A stretch of 64,000 bases of DNA from Sporosarcina sp. E16_8 (GCF_017347095.1 NZ_JADPRZ010000011.1:1-64000), one strand, 5' to 3'. Shown: positions 37,057 through 45,821, numbered from the stretch's first letter. Made by a program: numbers and translations. Notes: a model not told the origin generated them from the sequence alone.

Positions 37057-37413
37057 TCACTTTATATCTGTATCCCTATCTTTAATTTTTTGCACGGCTT
37101 TTTCTGCTGCTTTTTCCGCTACATTTTCTAAATCCTGAGTCTTTTGTTCGTCCAATTTTAACTTTCGTTCAGCATTCGAGTGCTGGACATTTTTAATTGC
37201 GATTGATGCCAATAAAATAAAAAGTGCTATCGAACCATAAATAGCCATCTGCATCAAAGACCCGTCTGACATTAAATGCTTTCCTGCTGCTGCCAACACT
37301 GCTTGATTTTCATCTTTTGATAAAAAAAGCGTAAAGTTGTAAAGTGCTGATAGGAAAAATGCGGTTGGTACTGCTATTGCCCATTTAAATCCACGATTAA
37401 CTACTGCCCTCAT
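37057..37413 (-). CDS. 118-residue two-helix membrane protein with charged tail
   Basis: Helices at about residues 10-30 and 52-72 are followed by a helical, charged tail likely to form a coiled coil (AERKLKLDEQKTQDLENVAEK). Holin-like size and layout, but the family is not established. It has its own terminator. Confidence 0.6.
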   Translation of the reverse strand: MRAVVNRGFKWAIAVPTAFFLSALYNFTLFLSKDENQAVLAAAGKHLMSDGSLMQMAIYGSIALFILLASIAIKNVQHSNAERKLKLDEQKTQDLENVAEKAAEKAVQKIKDRDTDIK

Positions 37414-37815
37414 TGTTTCTCACCTCTTTGACCACTACCCTACTATGAGATGAAGGGATTTGTCCTTTATTTACTTTTTTCCCAATTATTGCATCCACCT
37501 TTCTGAGTTTCGCTCTTTCTTATCTATATTCACGGGATTTCTCCACCTAATTAGAAGACTTGTCCTAATCTGCGCAAATCTAAAACATATTTTCATATTT
37601 TTTAGATACACTTAAACAATTTTACACCATCTGCTAGGCAGATAGCAAGCGGTAACTATCGTCCTACTAAAAAAGTAGAAAAATCGATATAATCGTCATT
37701 ATATCTACCAATATCGACAATATAAAACAGTCAAGTTACTATTTTGATTGCTTTTTTTGTGTTTGAACATATTATATCCACCTTTATCACAATCTATTCA
37801 ACTTTTCATCTTCTA
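37414..37815. other. intergenic stretch
   Basis: No gene supported. TATAATCGTCATTATATC and similar AT-rich short inverted repeats near 37689-37720 are the only visible structure. Confidence 0.3.
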
Positions 37816-38007
37816 TTATACTAATTTTTCTTCTTTTTTTCCTATCATTATCGCAAGACCAAACGACAACATCCCACCAAGACTGTAAACTCTTACTTCT
37901 TCCCAAAATCCATAATAACTACATTGTATTGTGATTATGACGCTCAAAATACCCATTAAAATCGCTGGATAAAAGTACTTATTTGTATTGATGATATCAT
38001 TCAACAT
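37816..38007 (-). CDS. 63-residue two-helix membrane protein
   Basis: GGGGGG lies just before the ATG. Helices at about residues 13-30 and 40-57. Unknown function. Confidence 0.5.
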   Translation of the reverse strand: MLNDIINTNKYFYPAILMGILSVIITIQCSYYGFWEEVRVYSLGGMLSFGLAIMIGKKEEKLV

Positions 38008-38408
38008 TGCCCCCCCCGAATCTACACTAATTATACCTCACAAAGAGAGATAATTAGTTTCTCTGTTTTCCATTTTAAAAATAAATTTTGTTGTTATCGA
38101 ATTGTCGAGTGTAAACTGTCGAACCACATTTTTAATTTAAAAAAATGAGTCTATTTTGGACGTCTATCTAGTCATTAGTGACCTTACATACACTTAAGTC
38201 GTTCCTAAATGCGTCAGAGAGTTTCTCTCATACACCTTTTTCCCCTCCCCTTTATTTGTTATACACAGCTTCCCGCAAAAATATTCCTTAAATCTACAAT
38301 TATTATCTCGGTTGCATTTCTTTAAAACAAAAACACTGACGACCTGGCGTGCCTTTGCGGGAGATGTATTGCTTTAGGCTCTGCTGAATCTGCCCTTATC
38401 CGTTCTCT
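38008..38408. other. intergenic stretch with a degraded Cys-rich small gene
   Basis: On the minus strand QQSLKQYISRKGTPGRQ (about 38340-38390) and, one base shifted, KKCNRDNNCRFKEYFCGKLC (about 38255-38315) look like parts of one small zinc-ribbon-type protein broken by a frameshift. It lies downstream of the small phage-like operon. Confidence 0.35.
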
Positions 38409-38513
38409 TTAGACTCTGAACTCTTCTAATTCATCCGCTGTTTTATCATCCGTCATATGAATCTTCGAATCCAAAGTCTTGTCCATCCCTTTTCCCATTT
38501 TTCTATTCATCAT
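38409..38513 (-). CDS. 34-residue peptide, last gene of the small phage-like operon
   Basis: The frame starts inside the end of the previous gene (ATGATG at 38513, overlapping its TAG by 11 bases). It encodes a polar peptide ending DDKTADELEEFRV. The coupling to the upstream gene is its main support. Confidence 0.45.
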   Translation of the reverse strand: MMNRKMGKGMDKTLDSKIHMTDDKTADELEEFRV

Positions 38514-38733
38514 ACCGAAATATCCCAATCCTATTGCTTTTAGCAAACAATACCTCGTATTGCAGGCCTGGCAAAACCTTTACAACCCGCCCATTCGACC
38601 CCTCATACGATTTGAGATAGTAATAATCCTCAACATCTTTCCCCTCTACATTCACAACGACAAACACGGTATCCCCAACAGCAAATACTCCTTTCTTTGG
38701 CACCGCATCAAAAATAGCAAGTTGCTGCACCAA
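38503..38733 (-). CDS. 76-residue KOW/SH3-like small protein
   Basis: TTG at 38733 has GAAGGAG 8 bases upstream, located in the end of the zinc-ribbon gene. The product is beta-rich (VFAVGDTVFVVVNVEGK, GRVVKVLPGLQYEVLF) like small SH3-type phage proteins. It is the third gene of a tight four-gene run (39049 to 38409). Confidence 0.55.
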   Translation of the reverse strand: MVQQLAIFDAVPKKGVFAVGDTVFVVVNVEGKDVEDYYYLKSYEGSNGRVVKVLPGLQYEVLFAKSNRIGIFRYDE

Positions 38734-38738
38734 GGCGA

Positions 38739-38879
38739 TCACTCCTTCGTTTTTTCTTCCTTCACCCTGCTTCGATTGCACGAGTAACAAAAATTCAGGC
38801 CAGTATGGTTCGAGACTGGCCTGTACAAAGTCTTGCAACTCCTGCCACACTTAGGACATTCTTGCTTGTCGTATTTCAC
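38739..38879 (-). CDS. 46-residue zinc-ribbon protein
   Basis: GTG at 38879 follows GGAGGG, and its first bases overlap the stop of the preceding gene (GTGA). Four cysteines arranged CPKCGRSC ... CYSCNRS make a short zinc ribbon, probably nucleic-acid binding. Typical of phage or plasmid small-gene runs. Confidence 0.6.
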   Translation of the reverse strand: MKYDKQECPKCGRSCKTLYRPVSNHTGLNFCYSCNRSRVKEEKTKE

Positions 38880-39049
38880 TCGTTTCCCTCCTTCACAAAT
38901 CTCTGTGCATACCGAAAATGCTGCCAAACATACGGATCATCATGATTCCCACCACCGGCCAACCAATCCGTAATACATGCATTTTTATCTCGCAACGCTT
39001 CCAGCGGGATACGGTCCGCTACTTTCGTTATTTCATTTATTGGATTCAT
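38876..39049 (-). CDS. DUF6877-family small protein
   Basis: A 57-residue frame with ATG at 39049. The sequence ITKVADRIPLEALRDKNA ... ITDWLAGGGNHDDPYVWQH matches what I know of DUF6877, a phage- and plasmid-borne family of unknown role. A short upstream frame ends in the ATGA overlapping this start, suggesting coupled translation. Confidence 0.65.
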   Translation of the reverse strand: MNPINEITKVADRIPLEALRDKNACITDWLAGGGNHDDPYVWQHFRYAQRFVKEGNE

Positions 39050-39266
39050 TTGTTGCTCGTTTTCACTTCTGCTAATTTCCTAGACATTATCACAGCTTTA
39101 TTTTGGACCATCGCTACAATTAATCCTTTATTTTTATTAGATTTACAAGTTTTTAATTATTAAAGTATTCAACTTGAATACTTCAGTAACCCCTGCGGCA
39201 AACAGCTACTAGACAACGATATATCCTTAAGCTATCGTTATATATATAGAACGGTGGTGATTGAAA

Positions 39267-39425
39267 ATGGAAGAACTTCGAGCGAAAAAAATCATTAATT
39301 TGCTTCATAAAAAAAGCCAGTTGAATCCAGTTAGAAGTGGTCTCGATTTCAGATCTCCTTATGTTCAAAACATCATCGAAAAGTTTAATAATAATGAATA
39401 CATCGTAGGTCCGAAGAATTTATAA
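39267..39425 (+). CDS. 52-residue hypothetical protein
   Basis: GGTGGTG lies 7 bases before ATG 39267, and a strong terminator follows 22 bases after the stop. The product is basic and helical (MEELRAKKIINLLHKKSQ). The two flanking signals make it a credible gene despite its length. Confidence 0.6.
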   Translation: MEELRAKKIINLLHKKSQLNPVRSGLDFRSPYVQNIIEKFNNNEYIVGPKNL

Positions 39426-39446
39426 TGATCGCCACATTCCATGCTT

Positions 39447-39480
39447 CGGGGCTTTAAGACAGCCCCGATTTCTTTTTGTT
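39447..39480 (+). terminator. terminator of the 52-residue gene
   Basis: CGGGGCT ... AGCCCCG stem followed by a T-rich run. Confidence 0.85.
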
Positions 39481-39564
39481 GTCATTGCGTATTATGGTCG
39501 TACTGTGTATCACTCACCGCCTCTTAGTTCGATACCAAGATTGAAGGTTTCGTTTACCTCGCTG

Positions 39565-39801
39565 TTATAGACTTTCAACTCTACAATCCCTTTGTTTGTA
39601 TTCATCCTGGTTGCGAATATAGTCAATGTGTACTCTCATCCCTTTTTTAGTTGCTTTATTCCTCTTTCGCGGCTTTTGATTATTATTCAGCATGTGCATC
39701 TATAAATAAACTTTAGCCTTTGAATACTTCTCTTTATCAAAACTTATGTTCATGTCCGGATAAATGACCTCTCCGCTAACGAGCGTTAAATAATTCTCCA
39801 T
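39565..39801 (-). pseudogene. small gene with an in-frame TAG
   Basis: AAGGAGGA precedes ATG 39801. Codons 1-33 (MENYLTLVSGEVIYPDM ... KAKVYL) meet TAG at 39702-39700. The same frame stays open for 44 more codons (NNNQKPRKRNKATKKGM, HIDYIRNQDEYKQRD). Either a nonsense mutation or two tiny genes. Confidence 0.5.
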
Positions 39802-39847
39802 TTCCGTTCCTCCTTTTTGCTATTCTATGTGTCCTTCACGACTTTAT

Positions 39848-40039
39848 TTAATCTTTAACTCTCCACTCATCCAACGACATTTCAAGTGCGTCTGCAATCT
39901 TGCACACTACTTGAAATGTAGGATTCGTATTCGAGCTATTTTCGATATTTCGCAAAGTTGACTAAGCAATCCCAGTCATTTTTAAGACCCTGTATCGCGA
40001 AATTCCTTTAGATTCACATTTCCGCCTAATACACAACAT
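39848..40039 (-). pseudogene. XRE-type HTH regulator with an in-frame TAG
   Basis: The 63-residue frame reads as a compact Cro/CI-like helix-turn-helix (RYRVLKMTGIA-TAG-STLRNIENSSNTNPTF, VVCKIADALEMSLDEW). The TAG sits where most relatives have Gln before S-T-L/I, so a single C-to-T change of CAG explains it. It is divergent to the small gene at 40131, as expected for a local repressor. Confidence 0.7.
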
Positions 40040-40130
40040 AGAGTGCACCCGCCCCTTGCACACCACTACATATGGTGTTATATTGTATGAAAGGAATATT
40101 CGTTCCCACAATTCTGAAAGGGGTGAAAAT

Positions 40131-40259
40131 ATGACTAACAAAAAACAAACTTCTAAGAGTGTTGCAAGTATCGCTAGTAAGATTCTAAGAGACGGACGTT
40201 ACAGCGATGCTTCAAAATCGGTAGCAGCTTCAGCACTTTCTCAAACGAAAAAGAAATGA
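40131..40259 (+). CDS. 42-residue basic Ser/Ala-rich protein
   Basis: AAAGGGGTG lies 5 bases before ATG 40131. The product (KQTSKSVASIASKILRDGRY ... SVAASALSQTKKK) belongs to a recurrent type of small basic phage/plasmid proteins. Role unknown. Confidence 0.65.
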   Translation: MTNKKQTSKSVASIASKILRDGRYSDASKSVAASALSQTKKK

Positions 40260-40340
40260 AAATCAAGGCATTCTTCAGGGCGACAGGTCACCATAGAAGT
40301 CTTAAATGTATTACTACTCATTAGGAAAGGACGGGATTAT

Positions 40341-40598
40341 ATGCAATTTGAAGGAGCGGTTATTAAAGAGCAGGGACAAACCTTTGCAGTAGTTATAGTT
40401 AAACCGCATGTATTACAATCGTCTGCTACGTGTGAGAATACGCGTAATGGCTTTTCACGCCATTTTCCTGGTATGCCAATTATTTTGATGGCACAAAATT
40501 CAAGAGGTGTACCAACTTACCATGGAAGAACGGACATTGCTAAGTTCTTAGCTAAACTTCATCCGAGTCAAATTCCTTGGAAACGCTATACAGTTTAA
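40341..40598 (+). CDS. 85-residue hypothetical protein
   Basis: AAAGGACGGG precedes the ATG. A beta-rich start (FEGAVIKEQGQTFAVVIVK) and PGMPIILMAQNSRGVPTYHG in the middle. Small phage/plasmid protein, same direction as 40131. Its end overlaps the convergent gene at 40552 by 47 bases. Confidence 0.6.
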   Translation: MQFEGAVIKEQGQTFAVVIVKPHVLQSSATCENTRNGFSRHFPGMPIILMAQNSRGVPTYHGRTDIAKFLAKLHPSQIPWKRYTV

Positions 40599-40767
40599 CG
40601 GATTCTGGAACTGCGTCTTTTACATTTACTGCGGGTGCACTTTTTAGAATCTCTTCAATTTCTTTTGGATCTATCCGTATTCCATCAAGTTGGATGTTGG
40701 TCGTCGTTCTAGCGGCGACCAAAGCTTTTAACTCCGCACTTTCCTTGACAACTTTTTGTTCAGCCAT
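40552..40767 (-). CDS. 71-residue hypothetical protein
   Basis: ATG at 40767 (MAEQKVVKES) follows GGTGAG. Acidic helical protein with no family known. Convergent overlap with the preceding gene. Confidence 0.5.
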   Translation of the reverse strand: MAEQKVVKESAELKALVAARTTTNIQLDGIRIDPKEIEEILKSAPAVNVKDAVPESVKLYSVSKEFDSDEV

Positions 40768-40823
40768 TTTTCTCACCCGGCTTCCTCATCTTCATTTACG
40801 ATTCCGATCAAGCACTAAGTGTG

Positions 40824-41144
40824 TCATATATAAACGGGCGTTTCCGGTAAAACATCTAAATCGAAACCTGATTCAATAAACTTAGTTGTTAGTTCTGGTT
40901 TTATAGCATTGCCTACATACATGTAAATACGTTCTATTTCATCACGATTAAAGTCCGTCCCTAGAGAATCGTTAACTATAGCTCTAACACGTTTTTGCCA
41001 GTAATTACTTACACCTTTACATGATGGACGTGATAACCATTCAACAACTTTGCATTTTAGGTCTAAAGATGTTTTTACGCTACTTAATCCGAAATATATA
41101 TTCCAACTAGACACAACAATAAGCACGTTGTTATGGTTAATCAA
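40824..41144 (-). CDS. 106-residue hypothetical protein, possibly 5'-damaged
   Basis: An open frame with sensible composition (VVEWLSRPSCKGVSNYWQKR, NRDEIERIYMYVGNAIKPEL). The only start is a TTG without a clear ribosome site. Upstream sequence suggests it continued from a longer gene that has lost its frame. Family unknown. Confidence 0.45.
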   Translation of the reverse strand: MINHNNVLIVVSSWNIYFGLSSVKTSLDLKCKVVEWLSRPSCKGVSNYWQKRVRAIVNDSLGTDFNRDEIERIYMYVGNAIKPELTTKFIESGFDLDVLPETPVYI

Positions 41145-41207
41145 ACACTTCGGGAATGATTCTGAATGTGACCTATCAATTTAACCGATTCAATTTCTGC
41201 TTGGTCA

Positions 41208-41381
41208 TCAGATTCTCCCACTAAAATGCACATAGTCACCGTATGTTAGGGTAGGAATAATAGTGTCGACAATTGAGTCGTAATGGTTTGAATCGCAAGC
41301 TGCATTATGTACTTCACTTTCATCTGAATTGGTTCCGTTTTTAGTGCAAATTAATTGAGTTTCTTCTATTATAATAGGCAT
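41208..41381 (-). pseudogene. small gene with likely frameshift near its end
   Basis: AACGAGGAGGA precedes ATG 41381. 57 residues (MPIIIEETQLICTKNGT ... TLTYGDYVHFSGRI). One base away the frame continues as ILVGESDDQAEIESVKLIG, which looks like the natural continuation, so a one-base loss at CATTTTAG is likely. Confidence 0.45.
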
Positions 41382-41399
41382 TTTTTATTCCTCCTCGTT

Positions 41400-41706
41400 T
41401 TATGGCCAGCCGATTTGTAATTCAACATGATAGACAACTGCTATCTTGTTTCTGACCTCGACCTCGTATTGTAATTTAAGATGTTCTAATACCTTCAGAA
41501 CTGTACCCCATTTTTTTAAAAATCCTGCAAAAAGAAATACAATTCCGGATCATGCCGCTCGTTTCAGGTATGGTGATTTGAACACGATCCCCTATTTCTA
41601 ATGGTGTGTCTATTACTTTTTCTTCAACTTGCGCTATCTCTTTTGTTTACTCTCCTACTTTTTCTTCTCCTTGCTCAAATAGTGAAAGTTGATGTTTATC
41701 GTTCAC
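41400..41706 (-). pseudogene. small phage-like gene with in-frame TAG and frameshift
   Basis: GTG 41706 (GGGGGAT upstream) opens MNDKHQLSLFEQGEEKVGE, then TAG, then TKEIAQVEEKVIDTPLEIG. A later shift gives GTVLKVLEHLKLQYEVEVR up to the stop at 41400. At least two lesions. Confidence 0.5.
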
Positions 41707-41998
41707 TTTTTTATCCCCCTATATCAAAACTAGTGTAACTACAAAAAAACAACATTTCCTACACGTTAGTGTAATCCGCATAAAACGTAATAGCGAAAAT
41801 GCAATGCATAAGAATAGCAAACGTAAATAAGAGTTATTCTTTTTATATAAACAAATGGATGATTTTTTTATGTTGTATTGAATATGTGGTAGAATCAATG
41901 TGACTTACAAAAGGCGAAGCATGTGTTGAGTTGAAGAATATTAAATTACAATGGTTTATCTGTTAATTTATACAACTGATAAAAGGAGTGTTGTAAAC

Positions 41999-43147
41999 AT
42001 GTCTTTAGAGATGATGGAAACCGGTAGGTTGCATATGGAACAATTGAAAATGGTATTACAAGACCAACTAACTCTTCCCTCCCTCCAAATTCGTTTGGAT
42101 GCAGCTGAAAAAAATGGGGAGACACCTTTTCATGATTTTACAGATCCAGAAATGATAAAATGGTTTCTATATGAGCGCCGCCATCTTAACGAAGAGAACG
42201 AACGTTCGCGTCGAACTGTTCGGGAGTATGAGCGTGAGCTATTACTCTTCATTGAACAGCTTTTAACATATAGCGTGGCAATTGATATAGATGTTGCCTA
42301 TATAATAGAAGGTTCTCTGTTTAAATCCCTCCAATCACGTCATTTAAGGCGCTACCAGGAGTGGTTAGCAACCGATAGTCCGTATGTTTTACGTAAAGGA
42401 GCGTACTCTGCTGCCACACTTGAACGAAAAACGACCATTATCAAAGCATTTTTCACCTTTTTACACGAAAAGGGTTATATCCAGGAACCTATTCAAAAGG
42501 GGCTGCGCATTGCATCAGTACGTAAAGATGACCGCCCTAATCGCGACTTGGGTCCTTTAGATGTAATCACGCTACTCAACACCTTTCGGGACCTTCAACA
42601 CCCTGTTATGTTTACGATTGTTCATGTATTAACCACAACTGGGATCCGGAATGAAGAGTTTTGTGTGCTGCAGGTGAAGGATTTGAAAGTTGATGCTATC
42701 CTGGGTGGCTACTACCTGGAAATATTAGGAAAAGGAAATAAGTTGCGACACGTTCCACTAAAGGAGAAAGTTGTCCGCAGCATACGTATGTTTCGCCATG
42801 CCCGAGGGCTTCTTCCAATTGAACAAGCGCTACAGGAGGATCCACTCTTTACAACGAATACCGGTCAGGCCTATTCTCCATCCTACTTATCTCAATATGT
42901 AAAAAAACAGATTGCCACAACTGAGCAAGTGATGCTATCGGATAAAACGCTTAAAATAACACCTCACGTGTTCCGTCACGCTTTTGCTATTATATCCAAG
43001 TTGAATGGGGTGGATATCTACGATATTATGCGTTCACTAGGGCATGAAAAAATCGAAACAACGATGATTTACTTGGAGAAAGTTTTCGAAAAAGAACGAC
43101 ATGCCATCCACTCATGGAAACCTGAAGTGTTCGGGGACTATATTTAA
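41999..43147 (+). CDS. tyrosine recombinase/integrase
   Basis: A 382-residue site-specific recombinase. ATG 41999 has AAAGGAGTG 8 bases upstream. An N-terminal SAM-like core-binding domain (about 55-170) precedes the catalytic domain, in which all key residues are seen: Arg in TTGIRNEEFCVL, Lys in GKGNKLRHVPL, HVFRHAF (HxxR), GHEKIETT (His) and the nucleophile Tyr in MIYLE. The gene is followed by a long hairpin. Degraded copies of its last 40 codons occur at 43452 and 55385, so its 3' end probably doubles as an attachment site or a cassette boundary. Confidence 0.92.
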   Translation: MSLEMMETGRLHMEQLKMVLQDQLTLPSLQIRLDAAEKNGETPFHDFTDPEMIKWFLYERRHLNEENERSRRTVREYERELLLFIEQLLTYSVAIDIDVAYIIEGSLFKSLQSRHLRRYQEWLATDSPYVLRKGAYSAATLERKTTIIKAFFTFLHEKGYIQEPIQKGLRIASVRKDDRPNRDLGPLDVITLLNTFRDLQHPVMFTIVHVLTTTGIRNEEFCVLQVKDLKVDAILGGYYLEILGKGNKLRHVPLKEKVVRSIRMFRHARGLLPIEQALQEDPLFTTNTGQAYSPSYLSQYVKKQIATTEQVMLSDKTLKITPHVFRHAFAIISKLNGVDIYDIMRSLGHEKIETTMIYLEKVFEKERHAIHSWKPEVFGDYI

Positions 43148-43175
43148 GAGGACAATAATATCAATTCATGCAAAA

Positions 43176-43229
43176 TACCCTCGCGCAATAACCCCGAAAC
43201 GGTAGTTTCAGAGTTATTGCGCGAGGGTA
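43176..43229. terminator. hairpin after the recombinase, junction copy 1
   Basis: TACCCTCGCGCAATAAC pairs with GTTATTGCGCGAGGGTA with an inner GAAAC/GTTTC stem. CTCCTCTTAAGTCGC follows. The same CGCGAGGGTACTCCTCTTAA block is at copy 2 (43599) and in part at copy 3 (55482). Confidence 0.75.
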
Positions 43230-43379
43230 CTCCTCTTAAGTCGCTGTCTATATAATTAATGCGTCAATTATACCACATCATGTTTAGTGATAAAAGTCTT
43301 ATATCCATTATTTTTGTATATAATAAGCAAATTGTCATCTCTACTGAAGCTAAACCACACTGGGAGCATCCGGATTGGT

Positions 43380-43447
43380 TTAGCTTCTTTTTTTCATATT
43401 CTCAAACCAATATTCCATGGCGGCAGTTGATAGTATCCACTCTTTGG
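43380..43447 (-). pseudogene. C-terminal remnant of a gene facing the recombinase
   Basis: The minus strand reads KEWILSTAAMEYWFENMKK then stop, directly abutting a recombinase tail copy. An equivalent piece (EWIISTGAMEFWFLKK) lies at about 55870-55930 beside recombinase remnant 3. A terminator hairpin (43345-43387, then T7) follows. The parent protein is unknown. Confidence 0.5.
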
Positions 43448-43451
43448 GGTA

Positions 43452-43586
43452 GATATTTACGGCGTCATGAGATCATTAGGACATGAGAAAATTGAAACGA
43501 CAATGAACTATTTGGAGAAGAACTTTGAGAAAGAATGCCATGCGATTCATTCATGGATGCTAGACTTATATGGGAGTTATATCTAA
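43452..43586 (+). pseudogene. recombinase C-terminal remnant, junction copy 2
   Basis: Homologous to the last about 45 codons of the recombinase: DIYGVMRSLGHEKIETTMNY-like sequence, LEKNFEKECHAIHSWM, then a stop. No 5' part exists. It is followed by the junction hairpin. Confidence 0.75.
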
Positions 43587-43598
43587 TTGACAAAAAAA

Positions 43599-43644
43599 CT
43601 CGCGGAACAGGACTAAAACCGTGGTTTTAGTCTTGTTCCGCGAG
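43599..43644. terminator. junction hairpin copy 2
   Basis: CTCGCGGAACAGGACTAAAACC pairs with its complement across GT, with one wobble. CGAGGGTACTCCTCTTAA follows as in copy 1. Function as a terminator or as part of an attachment site. Confidence 0.7.
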
Positions 43645-43715
43645 GGTACTCCTCTTAAATCGCCGTGAATTTACTTTGTGAGTTAACGACACTGATAGCT
43701 TCGAAAGTTGAGTAA

Positions 43716-44324
43716 TTAATGTGAAAAGATGTTTTCCAATTCTCTAACCTTGTCGCCATCCATCAAATTAGACACACCAAAAGTTTCCCCTTCGCCATTC
43801 TTGTTGATAGCAACATCAAGATCGTTCAATAGTCGCTTCATATATTCGAACGATAATTCCATATCTTCAGGAACAGGCTTCCAGTCCTTAACATAGTCAA
43901 GATTGGTCTTGTCTGTATTATTATTGATATGTGCTGTTCGCACAAATTGATTATGACTTATTGCCGCAGCTAAAAGACGCACGTTTGAGAAGTCTTCATC
44001 ATATCCAACTTCTTCAGGATGAATTTTTTGATACATACTTTCAATAGCTTCTTGCGCTTTTATATAATATACTAGTCCGACATCGTTCCCAGCTTCGTGG
44101 AATCGTTCTTCGGGTGGCCGGTTAAATTCTGCCAACGTTTCCGCAACCCATTCTTTCGTTTGCGGTAGAAATTCAGGAAGTTCGTGTGCAGCTACTTCTT
44201 CCTTTCCATTATCTTCATCGACCATGACTTTTGAGATTCCTTTGTTATTTATTTCATCTTTTCCACATGCCGCCAGTAATCCGACGACCAAAATGCTAAC
44301 CATTCCAATTTTGAGCAGTTTCAA
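43716..44324 (-). CDS. lipoprotein, paralogue of 49992-50627
   Basis: A 202-residue precursor with lipobox LLAAC (cysteine near residue 20). The mature part is helical and acidic. Its C-terminal half (LNDLDVAINKNGEGETFGVS, then GDKVRELE) is shared with the protein at 49992-50627 (VNDLDVAFNHGGEGETFGVT), so the two define a small family. An immunity or chaperone role for the neighbouring small secreted proteins is possible but unproven. Confidence 0.75.
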   Translation of the reverse strand: MKLLKIGMVSILVVGLLAACGKDEINNKGISKVMVDEDNGKEEVAAHELPEFLPQTKEWVAETLAEFNRPPEERFHEAGNDVGLVYYIKAQEAIESMYQKIHPEEVGYDEDFSNVRLLAAAISHNQFVRTAHINNNTDKTNLDYVKDWKPVPEDMELSFEYMKRLLNDLDVAINKNGEGETFGVSNLMDGDKVRELENIFSH

Positions 44325-44404
44325 GATTGTCCACTCCCTCCTTGGATTTACCTAATCTTACCATTCGCATTTTGTTAGGTCAAACGAAAAAGATGACGCT
44401 CCTA

Positions 44405-44445
44405 ATTAGTGAGGCAGAAAAAAAAACAACACCCCGAGGGGTGCC
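44405..44445 (-). terminator. terminator of the 44478-44798 gene
   Basis: GGCACCCCTCGGGGTG stem followed on the minus strand by TTGTTTTTTTTT. A near copy is at 44890-44925 within a duplicated remnant. Confidence 0.8.
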
Positions 44446-44477
44446 GCCTTTAGATCATCGAGACGCCGCTTTGGTTA

Positions 44478-44798
44478 TTACAAGTGACTAAATGAATCCG
44501 TAGTACCTGTAACATTTGTCGCAAGCACGACACACCTAACGCGAAATTCCCTCTTGTCTGCGTAGTTCGTGGTGAACTCGTGGCTTGTTCCGCTTTTTGA
44601 AGCCACTCCTGTTCGTGATGCAACATTCATCCAAAGTTGTGCGACTGGATTATATTGTTCCAAATAAATCGTGTATTGGAAACTACAGTTTAAAGTCGAA
44701 GTAACACTAGCCGCAATGTAACCAGTTTGTGAACTTGCACAAATTGTTCCTCTTGTCCCGATATCGCATACCCCTGGTATGAATTCTTTACATTTCAT
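44478..44798 (-). CDS. small predicted beta-rich protein (family member 1)
   Basis: A 106-residue protein with AGGAGG 9 bases before the ATG and no signal peptide. The pattern YTIYLEQYNPVAQLWMNVAS-RTG ... EFRVRCVVLATN resembles the proteins at 53183-53548 (MYLERAINDAWIPIGTRTG) and 57149-57502 (LILQREASSTDAWVQVDS). I predict an all-beta sandwich. It is preceded by the shared 15-bp-spacer promoter element and followed by a strong terminator, signs of high expression. Possibly a secreted, surface or spore-coat component. Confidence 0.65.
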   Translation of the reverse strand: MKCKEFIPGVCDIGTRGTICASSQTGYIAASVTSTLNCSFQYTIYLEQYNPVAQLWMNVASRTGVASKSGTSHEFTTNYADKREFRVRCVVLATNVTGTTDSFSHL

Positions 44799-44843
44799 AA
44801 TATAAAACCTCCTGTTGTTGTTTTGCCGGCTTGTACCGGCCTA

Positions 44844-44880
44844 CACTTATATATGTGGGGTGAGATTCATTATTTGTGAC
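44844..44880 (-). promoter_or_regulatory. shared promoter element A
   Basis: Minus strand GTCACAAA (44880-44873), 15 bases, CACATATA (44857-44850), then TAAGTG. Same spacing as elements at 48896-48926 and 55106-55136. Confidence 0.65.
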
Positions 44881-44889
44881 GCAAGACAG

Positions 44890-45030
44890 AAAAACAACAC
44901 CCCGAAGGGTGCCGCCTTTACATTTTCGAGACGCTGTTTTGGTTATTACAAGTGACCGAATGAAACCGCATGTACGACATAACTAATTCCCTCTTTTCGT
45001 ATAGGACAGGGCGAACCTAACACTTCAGTT
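44890..45030 (-). pseudogene. duplicated 3' remnant of the small beta-rich gene
   Basis: The terminator and the last about 25 codons of the 44478-44798 gene recur here with changes (CACCCCGAAGGGTGCCGCC, GAGACGCTGTTTTGGTTATT against the originals). Only the 3' end is present, pointing to an old tandem duplication followed by deletion. Confidence 0.65.
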
Positions 45031-45125
45031 TATTTTAAAGTAATACGACTCTCCTCATCCTAAGTTATTAGCCGAATCAATAATGGCAAAAACACTTTTC
45101 ATTTTTATGAGTACCGGATGAGAGG

Positions 45126-45665
45126 TTAAACATTCGTATTTACTGTAGATTGCAGATTCAACTCTTTTAGTTTTGATGCAATTCGGTCTTTAACTAATTT
45201 CGCACGCCCCTCGTCTAGGATGCGATGAGGACAATTCTTTCTCTTCCCTTTACTGTTAATCCAATCGTTATGCCATTTCACACGGTCGATACCCCAACCA
45301 TATTGTTTAAGTACATGAGCAACGTATTCTATTGCATTTTCTTCTGCTTTTATATATTTCAGACCGCCTGATTTGCTGTAACAGATCTCTATGCCGATAG
45401 ATTTACGGTTCCCCGGACCTGTTACACCGTCGCCTGCATGAAAACCATTTCGCTTAAACGGGATAGCTTGTACAGCGTGCTTGTTATCAATCGCAACATG
45501 GTAACTTAATGGTTCCGGGTTACGATGCATGAATGCTATTTCGTTAATTGCAGTCGCATCGTTATAAGTATTGTGAAGAGTGATATATTCCGGCGTCATG
45601 CTGTATGGCGCTTTTAGCTTATATAAGGACTCCGGGATGTAATTATTGATGATAGTGTAAGACAT
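45126..45665 (-). CDS. N-acetylmuramoyl-L-alanine amidase (amidase_2)
   Basis: A 179-residue zinc amidase that cleaves the lactyl-peptide bond in peptidoglycan. Motifs: ITLHNTYND (first zinc His), SYHVAIDN, AIPFKRNGFHAGDG, IGIEICYSKSGG, VKWHNDW and NCPHRIL (second zinc His, preceded by Cys). It lacks a signal peptide and a wall-binding domain, like phage endolysin catalytic cores. GGGGAG precedes the ATG. Neighbours are other wall hydrolases. Confidence 0.9.
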   Translation of the reverse strand: MSYTIINNYIPESLYKLKAPYSMTPEYITLHNTYNDATAINEIAFMHRNPEPLSYHVAIDNKHAVQAIPFKRNGFHAGDGVTGPGNRKSIGIEICYSKSGGLKYIKAEENAIEYVAHVLKQYGWGIDRVKWHNDWINSKGKRKNCPHRILDEGRAKLVKDRIASKLKELNLQSTVNTNV

Positions 45666-45821
45666 ATCTCTTTCTCCCCTTATCTCTTCCTCGATATTTC
45701 TATTTGACGATATAATTGAATTGATTCGTCAGGAATATTCGTGTTATTCAGTAGTATTTGTAATAGAAAACAATGAGTATGGTATTATTGTTCATAACTA
45801 ATACTTCCTGGGAGTGAAAAA

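Noticed and set aside
43176..43644. Junction hairpins as a CRISPR array
   Set aside because: Only three copies, widely spaced, palindromic and each attached to a recombinase tail; no spacers or cas genes.
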